Source of the DNA: Bacteroidota bacterium
GTDB taxonomy: Bacteria > Bacteroidota > Ignavibacteria > SZUA-365
Assembly (NCBI GenBank): GCA_018224345.1
Contig: JAGTUW010000228.1
Location: forward strand, 1-5,847
Direction: 5' to 3'
DNA length: 5,847 nt
The notes under the pieces are model-generated. The model was not told where the DNA came from. It worked only from the letters and a program-made list of their open reading frames with translations, and searched no databases. Each line of letters starts with the position of its first letter. Position 1 is the first letter of the stretch. Both the position numbers and the translations under genes were made by a program. Below are positions 1 through 5,847 of this stretch, in pieces.

Positions 1-1
1 A

Positions 2-859
2 GGCAATCGGATACACGAGAAAGGTGTATTGGTGAAGCGTATGTTCTACATCGCAGAGAACAAGTGCGACAACCCGGACAGCGAGTTGTTTGCCGTCCTT
101 TGCATGTATGAGAAGATTCGTGCTGAAACGACCTGTGCATTCCAGGACGTCAAGCCCTTCGAGAAGTGTATCGGTTTCCTTGCCGAAAAGACCGGGGAGC
201 GTATTCCCGATCGCCTCCTCCCTCGACCATCCGAACAGGCGCACCGCTGTCTTGCTCCAATTGCTTATGAGCAGGTCGGGAGCAAGAGAGATGATGCCGG
301 TATGCGGCAACTCGTCGGCGATCTCGTGGGTCAACTGTTCGTACGCCTGTGCGAAATGCCTGCATCGACGGTAATCGGATATATCACGCAAACTGATACG
401 GATTCCGATGTGCTTCCCCTTGCGGGTCAACACAGGATTCCAGCTCAGCAGCATGTAATGAATCGTCTTATCCTTGGCATACACCCTGTACTCAACGTCG
501 GAGCCTGATTCGCCGTCGAATGCACGGGCACGATCAGCACGAAAACGTTCAAGATCATCTTCATGCACGATGGACTCGAGTCTCAATCCGTCCCGCATGA
601 ATTCCACCGGTTCATAACCGAGCACAACTGTACAGTAAGGACTTACGTACTCGTATTTCCCATTGACATTGTACCAGAATTCGATACTGCTCGTGAGATC
701 CGCGATGATGTGCATGCGTTCATGCGCATCATGCAACAGTTTCTTGTACTTGTTCTTCACTGCCGCAATCATACGGGCAACCGCCGCTCTCTGCGGATTT
801 GAAAGACCAAGCTTATCTATCGTCGGGATTTTTTTCTTTCGAATCATGTCGAGAGGCAT
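2..859 (-). CDS. PAS-domain signalling protein, N-terminal part (partial, runs off left edge)
   Basis: The minus strand is open from the ATG at 859 to the window edge, giving 286 residues with no stop. The C-terminal output domain lies outside, so this could be a histidine kinase, a GGDEF/EAL protein or another sensor. A basic, helical N-terminus (about residues 6-50) comes first, with no signal peptide or membrane segment, suggesting a cytoplasmic protein. PAS domain 1 covers about 50-165: a core with WYNVNGKYEYVSP and LGYEP (62-84), the acidic HEDDLERF (99-106), and a PAC-like strand region ending IRISLRDISDYRR (153-165). PAS domain 2 covers about 185-286: LLISNWS then LFGWSREEAIG (196-218), and a PAC-like LLIHAKDGKQLAVRV (249-263). 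PAS domains bind ligands or cofactors, or mediate dimerisation; neither ligand can be read here. I chose ATG 859 over ATG 847 because GGAAAAGAG sits just before it, while nothing similar precedes 847. The frame stays open further upstream. Confidence 0.85.
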   Translation of the reverse strand, partial: MPLDMIRKKKIPTIDKLGLSNPQRAAVARMIAAVKNKYKKLLHDAHERMHIIADLTSSIEFWYNVNGKYEYVSPYCTVVLGYEPVEFMRDGLRLESIVHEDDLERFRADRARAFDGESGSDVEYRVYAKDKTIHYMLLSWNPVLTRKGKHIGIRISLRDISDYRRCRHFAQAYEQLTHEIADELPHTGIISLAPDLLISNWSKTAVRLFGWSREEAIGNTLPGLFGKETDTLLEGLDVLECTGRFSTNLLIHAKDGKQLAVRVVALVLCDVEHTLHQYTFLVYPIA

Positions 860-924
860 TGCTCTTTTCCGAATTTGACACGCAAATTCACTTAAGAGAG
901 AGATCACATCGCAAATGACATGGT

Positions 925-953
925 AATATAGCTCATTGCAATGAGGAAACCTA
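925..953 (-). promoter_or_regulatory. Possible promoter of the PAS gene
   Basis: On the minus strand TATATT (930-925) resembles a -10 box. It lies about 65 bases before the chosen ATG at 859, leaving a plausible leader of roughly 60 bases. No good sigma-70 -35 box is visible at 17 bases: the hexamer at 953-948 is TAGGTT. A TTG at 956-954 would suit the wider spacing of Bacteroidota promoters, but the phylum is not proven. The call rests mainly on position and on the neighbouring palindrome. Confidence 0.3.
932..945. repeat. 14-bp perfect palindrome, candidate operator
   Basis: CTCATTGCAATGAG reads identically on both strands and has no spacer. It lies one base upstream of the TATATT of the possible PAS-gene promoter, where a dimeric regulator could block or aid RNA polymerase. 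A 14-bp perfect palindrome is expected by chance roughly 0.36 times in a window this long, so location is the main support. Confidence 0.35.
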
Positions 954-982
954 CAATCAACCGTAGGCCCATAGGCTTTTTC

Positions 983-1030
983 CTGCAGTGGAGATAGACG
1001 TCGGAGGCGGTCGCTGCAGTGGCGCAGACG
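983..1030. repeat. Imperfect direct repeat, two copies
   Basis: CTGCAGTGGAGATAGACG (983-1000) recurs as CTGCAGTGGCGCAGACG (1014-1030). The two share a nine-base identical start and the end AGACG, with a changed centre. The copies start 31 bases apart. With only two copies, this could be a small local duplication or chance. Confidence 0.4.
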
Positions 1031-1056
1031 CAAAAGACACATCCACCGTGCTGATT

Positions 1057-3264
1057 CTATCGGAGTGCCTCGGAAATGCGCTGCGCAAGTAAACCGTAGC
1101 GACGTTGTTCCCGCGCGTTTGCAACGGCAATCGAAAGCGCATTCCTCTGACCGAGAAACAACATGACACGGCGAGCGCGTGTCATGGCGGTATAGACCAG
1201 ATTCCGACGTAACATGATGCGATGCTGCATGACAACGGGCATGATGACGACCTCGTACTCGCTTCCCTGGCTTTTGTGGACGGTGATCGCATAGGCGAGC
1301 ACGAGATCATCGCTTTCCTCCGGCGTGTACGTAACGCTCCGATCATCGAAGCCGACAACAAGAGCTCCTCCCTCTTCATCGTAATCACGCACGAAGCCGA
1401 TATCACCGTTGTAGACTTCCTTTTCATAGTCGTTCCGTGTCTGCATGACTTTGTCACCCAGCCGGAACGTGCGGTCTCCACGTTGAAGCAATGTACGTGC
1501 GCTCCCATTGACCGCCTGCTGCAACACGGAATTGAGATGCGTCACACCCGCGGGAGTATCGTACATCGGAGAAAGTACCTGAATGTCACGAATCGGATCG
1601 CAGTCAAATTCTTCCGGAATGCGCTCGGCAACAAGAGCACGCACCAGGTCTGCCAACTGTTCGTCCGCCGACACTTCCTTGAAAAACGTTTCTCCAACAC
1701 CAATGACCTTCGTATCGAATTTCGGCATGTACCCCTCCCGCATACGATGTGCATTCGTGATGATACTGGAATCCGCCGCTTGACGAAATACAAGATGAAG
1801 GATGACGCGATCGATGTCCCCGCAGGAAAGCAGATCGCGCAGGACACTGCCCGGACCAACGGAAGGCAACTGATCAGCGTCACCGACCAGCACCAGCCTG
1901 CATCCGGAGGGACGCGCCCGCAGCAATGCAGCCATAAGAGGGATATCAACCATCGACATCTCATCGACAACCAGAATGTCGGCTTCGAGTCGCCTCTCAT
2001 CATTGCGCCGGAACACCATTTCTGCTGGGTCGAATTCAAGAAGACGATGAATCGTCCTGGCTTCATGCCCGGTGATTTCCGTGATGCGCTTCGCCGCGCG
2101 GCCAGTCGGTGCACATAACGCAATCTTCCATTTCAACCCGCTGGCGAGATCAAGAATCCCCGTCAATGTTGTCGTCTTTCCTGTACCCGGCCCCCCGGTC
2201 AGTATGCAGACCGGTCCCGCAAGGCATTTGTGTACCGCTTCCACCTGTTGTGCATTGAGCCGAATCGCACGCTGCCGTTCAACTGCGGCGAGCCTCTCAT
2301 CGAGACCCAGATGATCGAGACCGTTCCATTCCTCACAAAACGCTGTTTTCAACTCTTCGGCAATCCGCTTCTCCGCATGCAGCAGTTCCGGAACATACAC
2401 ATAGCCATCCTCGACAAAGGCAGACCCCTGCTCCCTTGCCCGGGCAAAGCCTTCCCGGACCTGATCGTCCTCAACCTTGAGCAGCGACGCGGTACGGCGA
2501 AAAAAATCCTCTTCAGGCACGCAGGTATGTCCATGGCGTCGCGCAGCTTCACGCAATGCGTAGCTCATCCCGGCGACAATTCGCCGCTCGTCGCCGGGCT
2601 GAATGCCCAGGGATGTTGCTATTCCATCGGCGACGAGAAAGCCGAGTCCTTCGATATCCTCTATCAGGCGATACGGATTCTCCCTCATGATGCGCATTGC
2701 GTCACCACCGTAGGCCCGAAAAATCCTGACAGCCCACGCACTGCTGATATTGTGCGCACGAAGAAACACCATGACATTGTGTACCCCCTGCAGCCGGTCC
2801 CACTCCCGCTGTATTGTTTCAAGTTTCTTCTCACCGATGCCGTTGATCTCACGCAAACGCTGGATTTCGTTGTTCATAACTTCGAGCGTACGATCACCGA
2901 AGTGTGCGACAATCCGGCGTGCGGTCTCTTGTCCTGTTCCTGGAAGGATACCGGACCCCAGATAACGTTCCATCCCTGCAGCGGTTTCGGGGTATTTCTG
3001 TTCATAAGAGACAAAACGGAACTGACGTCCATAGCGCGCGTGTGTTTCCCATTTCCCATGGAGAACATAACGATCACCCGGAGAAGGAGACAGCATTTCT
3101 CCGACCGCAGCAAGCGGAAATAAATCATCATCAATGCGAATGCGGCAGACGACAAACGAGCTGTCACGGGCAAACCAGACAACCCTGTCAAGCGTCACTT
3201 CGATCGACTGCGGCTCTTGCGTTTCCGCATCGCCTTTCCTATCATGGTTCATCAGCTCGTTCAT
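1057..3264 (-). CDS. recD2: RecD2-type ATP-dependent DNA helicase (complete, 735 aa)
   Basis: This is a superfamily 1B helicase of the RecD2 (RecD-like/YrrC) family. Known members move 5' to 3' on single-stranded DNA, act without RecB or RecC, and serve in repair and replication-fork maintenance. An N-terminal beta-rich domain (about 20-90) is followed by helix-hairpin-helix motifs around 101-123, 140-151 and 198-221; the last includes NPYRLIEDIEGLGF, a RecD2 hallmark absent from RecBCD-type RecD. The motor follows: Walker A GGPGTGKTT (357-365), motif Ia CAPTGRAAKR (384-393), Walker B with D434-E435, motif III GDADQLPSVG (461-470), VFRQA (492-496), HKSQG (663-667) and YTAMTRAR (691-698). All look intact, and the length is normal. 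An in-frame TAA at 3271-3273 limits the start to ATG 3264 or later. GGAAG abuts that ATG too closely to be a good ribosome site; ATG 3252 is the alternative. The gene is divergent from yjbQ. Confidence 0.97.
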   Translation of the reverse strand: MNELMNHDRKGDAETQEPQSIEVTLDRVVWFARDSSFVVCRIRIDDDLFPLAAVGEMLSPSPGDRYVLHGKWETHARYGRQFRFVSYEQKYPETAAGMERYLGSGILPGTGQETARRIVAHFGDRTLEVMNNEIQRLREINGIGEKKLETIQREWDRLQGVHNVMVFLRAHNISSAWAVRIFRAYGGDAMRIMRENPYRLIEDIEGLGFLVADGIATSLGIQPGDERRIVAGMSYALREAARRHGHTCVPEEDFFRRTASLLKVEDDQVREGFARAREQGSAFVEDGYVYVPELLHAEKRIAEELKTAFCEEWNGLDHLGLDERLAAVERQRAIRLNAQQVEAVHKCLAGPVCILTGGPGTGKTTTLTGILDLASGLKWKIALCAPTGRAAKRITEITGHEARTIHRLLEFDPAEMVFRRNDERRLEADILVVDEMSMVDIPLMAALLRARPSGCRLVLVGDADQLPSVGPGSVLRDLLSCGDIDRVILHLVFRQAADSSIITNAHRMREGYMPKFDTKVIGVGETFFKEVSADEQLADLVRALVAERIPEEFDCDPIRDIQVLSPMYDTPAGVTHLNSVLQQAVNGSARTLLQRGDRTFRLGDKVMQTRNDYEKEVYNGDIGFVRDYDEEGGALVVGFDDRSVTYTPEESDDLVLAYAITVHKSQGSEYEVVIMPVVMQHRIMLRRNLVYTAMTRARRVMLFLGQRNALSIAVANAREQRRYGLLAQRISEALR
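3217..3245 (+). promoter_or_regulatory. Possible yjbQ promoter inside the 5' end of recD2
   Basis: TTGCGT (3217-3222), a 17-base spacer and TATCAT (3240-3245) resemble a sigma-70 promoter: three of six and five of six matches to consensus. Transcription would begin near 3252, about 44 bases before the yjbQ ATG. Only 31 bases separate the divergent start codons, so a yjbQ promoter would have to lie within recD2 coding sequence, as this one does. It is a pattern match only. Confidence 0.3.
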
Positions 3265-3283
3265 CTTCCATTACCGTTTACAT

Positions 3284-3289
3284 GAGGAG
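3284..3289 (+). promoter_or_regulatory. Ribosome binding site of yjbQ
   Basis: GAGGAG ends six bases before the ATG at 3296. It is the clearest Shine-Dalgarno site in the window. It settles the yjbQ start there rather than at the in-frame ATG at 3134, which would run back through recD2. Confidence 0.75.
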
Positions 3290-3293
3290 CACA

Positions 3294-3309
3294 GTATGAA
3301 ATTTCATAC
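3294..3309. repeat. 16-bp perfect palindrome over the yjbQ start codon
   Basis: GTATGAAATTTCATAC is a perfect dyad containing the yjbQ start codon and codons 2-4. As DNA it could be an operator in the narrow divergent recD2/yjbQ region. As mRNA it can fold into a six-pair stem (GUAUGA with UCAUAC) and an AAUU loop that buries the AUG just after the Shine-Dalgarno site. About 0.09 such palindromes are expected by chance in this window. Part of it is fixed by coding for MKFH. Confidence 0.5.
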
Positions 3310-3709
3310 GGAATACCTGACGTTCGATACCCGGAAAAAACGGGAGTACATCAATATCACCACCGAAGTCGAATCCGCTCTGTACAAAAGCGGCATACGC
3401 GAAGGGATGGTCCTCGTCTCCGCCATGCACATTACAGCGGGAGTCTGGGTCAATGATGCAGAAGATGGCCTGCTACAGGACATCGATGACTGGCTGGAGG
3501 GGCTGGCACCGTTTCGACAAAACTATCGTCATCACCGCACCGGAGAAACCAATGGCGATGCCCATTTGAAAAACCTGCTCGTGCATCATCAGGTCATTGT
3601 TCCCATTACAGCCGGGACGCTTGATTTCGGCCCATGGCAGCAGATCTACTATGCCGAATTTGACGGACAACGCAAAAAACGTCTTGTCATCAAATGCATG
3701 GGAGAATAA
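3296..3709 (+). CDS. yjbQ: YjbQ/UPF0047 family protein (complete, 137 aa)
   Basis: This small cytoplasmic protein covers the whole UPF0047 family (secondary thiamine-phosphate synthase YjbQ, TIGR00149). The family forms compact beta-rich oligomers with a conserved histidine cluster thought to bind metal. A weak thiamine-phosphate synthase activity has been reported for some members, but the physiological role is unsettled. Visible family marks are FINIT-like EYINITTEVE (17-26), H45 in the HITAG segment followed by N53, NYRHH (76-80) with H79, NGDAH (86-90) with H90, and the C-terminal signature from PITAGTLDFGPWQQ (103-116) to EFDGQRKKRLVIK (121-133). By alignment from memory, H45, H79 and H90 match the conserved histidines. 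FGPWQ replaces the GTWQ of the E. coli type; I recall this as normal in another subfamily. The start is fixed by GAGGAG six bases upstream. The gene is divergent from recD2 and convergent with the VWA-OmpA gene. No partner for thiamine synthesis is nearby. Confidence 0.93.
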   Translation: MKFHTEYLTFDTRKKREYINITTEVESALYKSGIREGMVLVSAMHITAGVWVNDAEDGLLQDIDDWLEGLAPFRQNYRHHRTGETNGDAHLKNLLVHHQVIVPITAGTLDFGPWQQIYYAEFDGQRKKRLVIKCMGE

Positions 3710-3774
3710 CCGACGTGCGCATCACCCGGGTAATTCGCGCCATTCATGAACACACCCGGTCCTGTTGACTGGGC
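3710..3774. other. Convergent intergenic gap between yjbQ and the VWA-OmpA gene
   Basis: Two genes end facing each other across 65 bases, so terminators are expected. The only dyad I see is CCGGGT (3726-3731) with ACCCGG (3754-3759), enclosing a 22-base loop that may add TTC/GAA pairs. No T-run follows on either strand. It might act as a weak bidirectional terminator, but nothing here is convincing. Confidence 0.4.
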
Positions 3775-5130
3775 TCATTTTCTCGTGATGATGACTTCGG
3801 TGCGACGGTTGAGCCGGCGCCCGAGTTCCGTATCGTTCGGTGCGATCGGCAAGGATTTTCCCATCCCGCGCGTCGTGATACGTCCTTCACTGATTCCGCG
3901 GTCGACGAGAAACTTTTTCACGGCACGTGCCCGTGCATCCGAAAGTGCAACATTGTATTCATCACTGCCGATAAAATCTGTATGACCACGAATCTCGACA
4001 TGCATGTTCTCATACGTGTGCAGCATCTCAAGCATACTGCTTAGTTCATCGGTGTATGACATGTCAAATGTCGCACGATTGAAATCGAAAAGGATGTTGT
4101 CAAGCACAAACTTCTTGTCGACGTCGAGTACCGTTACTTCTTCTTCCAAAACGACCTGATCAAGTGCATTGCGGATCTGCAACTGCATTGTCTCAGGCGG
4201 AACGCGTTCGGCGATCCTGTACCGTACGGCATACAGACTTGTGAGTGATTCGCTGAATTCATCGAGAATAGAACTGAAATCCTCTATAATATTGAAGCGC
4301 TTCCCGCGGGTCGCATCCGTCATATCTTTGTATTCTTCGATCTGCGGAGGAGTGATGGCGAAAAGCTTCACGTTCTGTGTAAGCAGGAACTCCGTCATTG
4401 TCTCCGTAGTAAATTCCGTTCTCCCGTAACCCTTGTCCCCTTTCTGATGGAACATCGCATCGGTGATCAGAATAAAAATCCGTTGTGCATTCTGCCGATA
4501 CTTGAATGAAGTCGCCTCGTAGAGAGCTTCGAGGGCATTTTCATTGTCATCCATGCCCCCTCCCACCTTGACTCCATCTATCCAGCCGATAAAGGTGGTT
4601 ACGTCCTCGGTGAAATCCTTGTATCTCTCGATCCGGTCACTGAAAGTAATCAGCGCCAGTCGGTAATCAACACCGCGAGAAGCCAGTCGCCGCGTAAAAT
4701 CTATGATATTGGCTTTCACTTCGTAGACCTCGGCCGACATACTCCCGGTCTGATCGATAATGAAGGCGATATCGACCGGTACACTGTTATCGGCGGAGAT
4801 GCGCTCCAACGACTCGATGATTACCGGGCTCCCGTCCTGATAAATCGTCATGTCGTTTTTACGCAGATTCGGATAGTGATTTCCGACGGAATCACGCGCA
4901 TCGAGGATGACACTCGCTTCCGGGTAGCGGCTGATATCCACCGCACGGATCGAGACAGTCACCTCCTGCGGGTTTTTGCTGCGTGCGGAAATGATGGTTG
5001 GTTTGCGCAGGCTGTCACCGGATACACGCAACCCGCTTTCGTCAATACGCGAATGCGGCGCTTGTGAAGCCGACAAAGCGAGGAGAAGAGAGATGACAAC
5101 GGGTATGGGGACGAACGGAAATACTGTCAT
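3775..5130 (-). CDS. Secreted von Willebrand A domain protein with C-terminal OmpA peptidoglycan-binding domain
   Basis: Numbered from ATG 5130, this is a 451-residue envelope protein. A hydrophobic export signal (about 1-24) ends near SASQA. A beta-rich, Ig-like segment (about 56-111) includes LRKNDMTIYQDGSPV. The VWA domain (about 119-306) starts VDIAFIIDQTGSM and has a metal-site (MIDAS) first motif D126-x-T-x-S130, the acidic loop GGGMDDNENAL (190-200) and ITDA (222-225). The C-terminal OmpA domain (about 341-451) has ILFDFNRATF (346-355), GHTD (382-385) and the final NRRTEV. D385 and R400 align with the E. coli OmpA residues that bind diaminopimelate. The likely job is a periplasmic scaffold or adhesion module fixed to peptidoglycan; its partner is unknown. 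The start is uncertain. The frame extends to TTG 5217, with ATG 5196 and GTG 5148 also possible. GTG 5148 would add a lysine to the signal n-region, which the 5130 start lacks. Hairpins at 5166-5183 and 5225-5253 argue against the longest forms. Confidence 0.9.
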   Translation of the reverse strand: MTVFPFVPIPVVISLLLALSASQAPHSRIDESGLRVSGDSLRKPTIISARSKNPQEVTVSIRAVDISRYPEASVILDARDSVGNHYPNLRKNDMTIYQDGSPVIIESLERISADNSVPVDIAFIIDQTGSMSAEVYEVKANIIDFTRRLASRGVDYRLALITFSDRIERYKDFTEDVTTFIGWIDGVKVGGGMDDNENALEALYEATSFKYRQNAQRIFILITDAMFHQKGDKGYGRTEFTTETMTEFLLTQNVKLFAITPPQIEEYKDMTDATRGKRFNIIEDFSSILDEFSESLTSLYAVRYRIAERVPPETMQLQIRNALDQVVLEEEVTVLDVDKKFVLDNILFDFNRATFDMSYTDELSSMLEMLHTYENMHVEIRGHTDFIGSDEYNVALSDARARAVKKFLVDRGISEGRITTRGMGKSLPIAPNDTELGRRLNRRTEVIITRK

Positions 5131-5165
5131 AATCAATTTCGGGGACACTCGTACGCATTCCGCGG

Positions 5166-5183
5166 GCACGGCGGTCGCCGTGC
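5166..5183 (-). promoter_or_regulatory. Perfect hairpin in the leader of the VWA-OmpA gene
   Basis: On the minus strand GCACGGC, loop GACC and GCCGTGC form a perfect, GC-rich seven-pair stem. It ends 35 bases before the ATG at 5130 and 17 bases before GTG 5148. No T-run follows, so it is not an intrinsic terminator. It may stabilise the mRNA or shape translation start. If translation began at 5196 or 5217, it would instead lie within coding sequence. Confidence 0.45.
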
Positions 5184-5215
5184 GTTGCTTCCACATTGTC
5201 AGGCCGATAAGAGTC

Positions 5216-5253
5216 AAAACATATGCAGGCGATGGGTGTGAGCCACCGCCTGC
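5216..5253 (-). terminator. Terminator-like hairpin after the outer-membrane protein gene
   Basis: On the minus strand an 11-pair stem with one G-T wobble (5253-5243 with 5235-5225) encloses a seven-base loop, CTCACAC. ATATGTTTT follows (5224-5216), a short, interrupted T-run. It begins 32 bases after the stop codon of the upstream outer-membrane protein gene. That fits an intrinsic terminator, or a partial one that lowers expression of the downstream VWA-OmpA gene. Confidence 0.55.
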
Positions 5254-5285
5254 ACGTCATTGTTCATTGCGGCTGGATGCCGACG

Positions 5286-5846
5286 TCAGAATGCGAACCC
5301 AAAGCGAAGGCCGGGCACAATCATCTCATTGTTCTCCCATATCTCGGGATCACGGAAGATCATACGTGAGTACTTGACTTCCGCACGCAACCAACTGAAG
5401 ATGTTGAGGTAGACCTCGCCCATCATGCCGCCGTTGAAATACTGCAACGCGACACCGTAGGTGGTTTTCCCGTCATGGTCATAGGAGAGCCGCACGAAAA
5501 GGTCAAGCACGCTCTCGTCGCCGACAACACTGACACTGTCATAGTTCCAGATGGTGCGATCCGGGAAATCAAATTCATTCTGTCGTGTGGCTTCAATCAC
5601 TTTCAGGTAACCAATACCGGCATGCAGACGAAGCCCGTTCAACATGAACCCGAGATCGCGCCAGTAATATGCTGTCGCGGAGTTTGCGATGTAGTAAAAA
5701 TTACCACGTCTTGCGTCAACTTCGTTCATCGGACGGAACAGTGCGGGATCCGCACCCTCACCGTTGACGATGTTACCCTGCGGATTGGTGATTTTCTTCG
5801 TTCCAAGTGTATTCAGGCCAAAAGAGACGAACGCGGCGGCACCGAT
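5286..5846 (-). CDS. Outer-membrane beta-barrel-like protein, C-terminal part (partial, enters from right edge)
   Basis: The frame is open from the right edge to the TGA at 5286-5288, giving 186 residues without the true N-terminus. An internal ATG at 5729 exists, but the frame continues upstream of it, so it is not taken as the start. The sequence has stretches of alternating hydrophobic and polar residues with aromatic ends, such as FYYIANSATAYYW, LHAGIGYLKVI, LDLFVRLSYDH and TTYGVALQYF. These are typical of amphipathic barrel strands separated by polar turns. The final MIVPGLRFGFAF ends in Phe after alternating aromatics, the usual C-terminal signal for outer-membrane insertion by the BAM complex. 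I cannot name the family. A PorV- or OMP_b-brl-like protein is possible, but no diagnostic motif is visible. It is co-directional with the VWA-OmpA gene, 155 bases upstream of its chosen start, so the two may work together at the outer membrane. Confidence 0.75.
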   Translation of the reverse strand: MGAAAFVSFGLNTLGTKKITNPQGNIVNGEGADPALFRPMNEVDARRGNFYYIANSATAYYWRDLGFMLNGLRLHAGIGYLKVIEATRQNEFDFPDRTIWNYDSVSVVGDESVLDLFVRLSYDHDGKTTYGVALQYFNGGMMGEVYLNIFSWLRAEVKYSRMIFRDPEIWENNEMIVPGLRFGFAF

Positions 5847-5847
5847 A

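Larger units (their letters stand above)
860..1056. other. Intergenic region between recD2 and the PAS gene
   Basis: These 197 bases separate the recD2 stop codon from the start of the PAS gene, both on the minus strand. They hold a 14-bp palindrome (932-945), a possible minus-strand promoter, an imperfect direct repeat (983-1000 and 1014-1030), and a weak stem (CCTAC at 950-954 pairing with GTAGG at 963-967, loop of 8). On the minus strand that stem is followed by TTTCCTC, so it could be a poor terminator for recD2, but its five pairs and broken T-run do not justify a firm call. I see no gene here. Confidence 0.6.

Noticed and set aside
29..508. Plus-strand open frame of 159 codons near the left edge
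   Set aside because: The minus strand here encodes two recognisable PAS domains in one continuous frame, so the plus-strand reading is a shadow.
950..967. Stem CCTAC/GTAGG as the recD2 terminator
   Set aside because: There are only five firm pairs and an eight-base loop, and the following TTTCCTC is not a proper T-run.
1222..2118. Plus-strand open frame of 298 codons opposite recD2
   Set aside because: It lies wholly antisense to a RecD2 gene whose helicase motifs are intact. Its translation shows no domain and has the composition of a shadow frame.
2230..3123. Plus-strand open frame of 297 codons opposite the N-terminal half of recD2
   Set aside because: It is antisense to conserved RecD2 sequence and has no recognisable motif or ribosome site. 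Long antisense frames are common opposite real genes of this codon bias.
3134..3295. Longer yjbQ start at ATG 3134
   Set aside because: It would overlap the recD2 coding region by 131 bases. The YjbQ family fold begins at the ATG at 3296, which has GAGGAG at the right distance.
3726..3759. Dyad CCGGGT/ACCCGG as a bidirectional terminator
   Set aside because: The stem is six pairs with a 22-base loop and no T-run on either strand.
1..5847. Defence island, mobile element, CRISPR array or RNA gene
   Set aside because: No transposase, integrase, Cas, toxin-antitoxin or nuclease signatures were seen. There are no regularly spaced repeats and no tRNA- or rRNA-like sequence. RecD2 alone is a housekeeping repair helicase and does not indicate a defence system.

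Overview
The window looks like ordinary chromosomal sequence from a Gram-negative bacterium. Two genes for envelope proteins support this: a beta-barrel-like outer-membrane protein ending in Phe, and a secreted von Willebrand A (VWA) protein with an OmpA-type peptidoglycan-binding domain. The mix of a RecD2-type helicase, a PAS signalling protein and a VWA-OmpA fusion, with few good Shine-Dalgarno sites, would fit the Bacteroidota/Chlorobiota/Ignavibacteria neighbourhood. That placement is an inference from style, not from a marker gene. I see no rRNA, tRNA, CRISPR array, insertion sequence or phage gene.

Layout, left to right. Positions 2-859 (minus) hold the N-terminal 286 residues of a two-PAS-domain signalling protein that runs off the left edge. 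Positions 860-1056 are intergenic and hold a 14-bp perfect palindrome beside a possible promoter for the PAS gene. Positions 1057-3264 (minus) hold a complete RecD2 helicase with all its motifs intact. It is divergent from a YjbQ/UPF0047 gene at 3296-3709 (plus), and the two start codons are only 31 bp apart. A 16-bp perfect palindrome covers the yjbQ start codon. After a 65-bp convergent gap, 3775-5130 (minus) encodes a secreted VWA-OmpA protein. Its leader (5131-5285) holds two strong inverted repeats. Upstream of it, 5286-5846 (minus) is the C-terminal part of an outer-membrane protein that enters from the right edge.

How the genes relate. The outer-membrane protein and the VWA-OmpA protein are co-directional and both belong to the envelope, so they may form a functional pair, although a terminator-like hairpin lies between them. 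RecD2 (DNA repair), YjbQ (probable small metalloenzyme) and the PAS protein (sensing) have no obvious shared pathway. I do not see a convincing new multi-gene system. The best leads are the palindrome on the yjbQ start codon and the structured leader of the VWA-OmpA gene.
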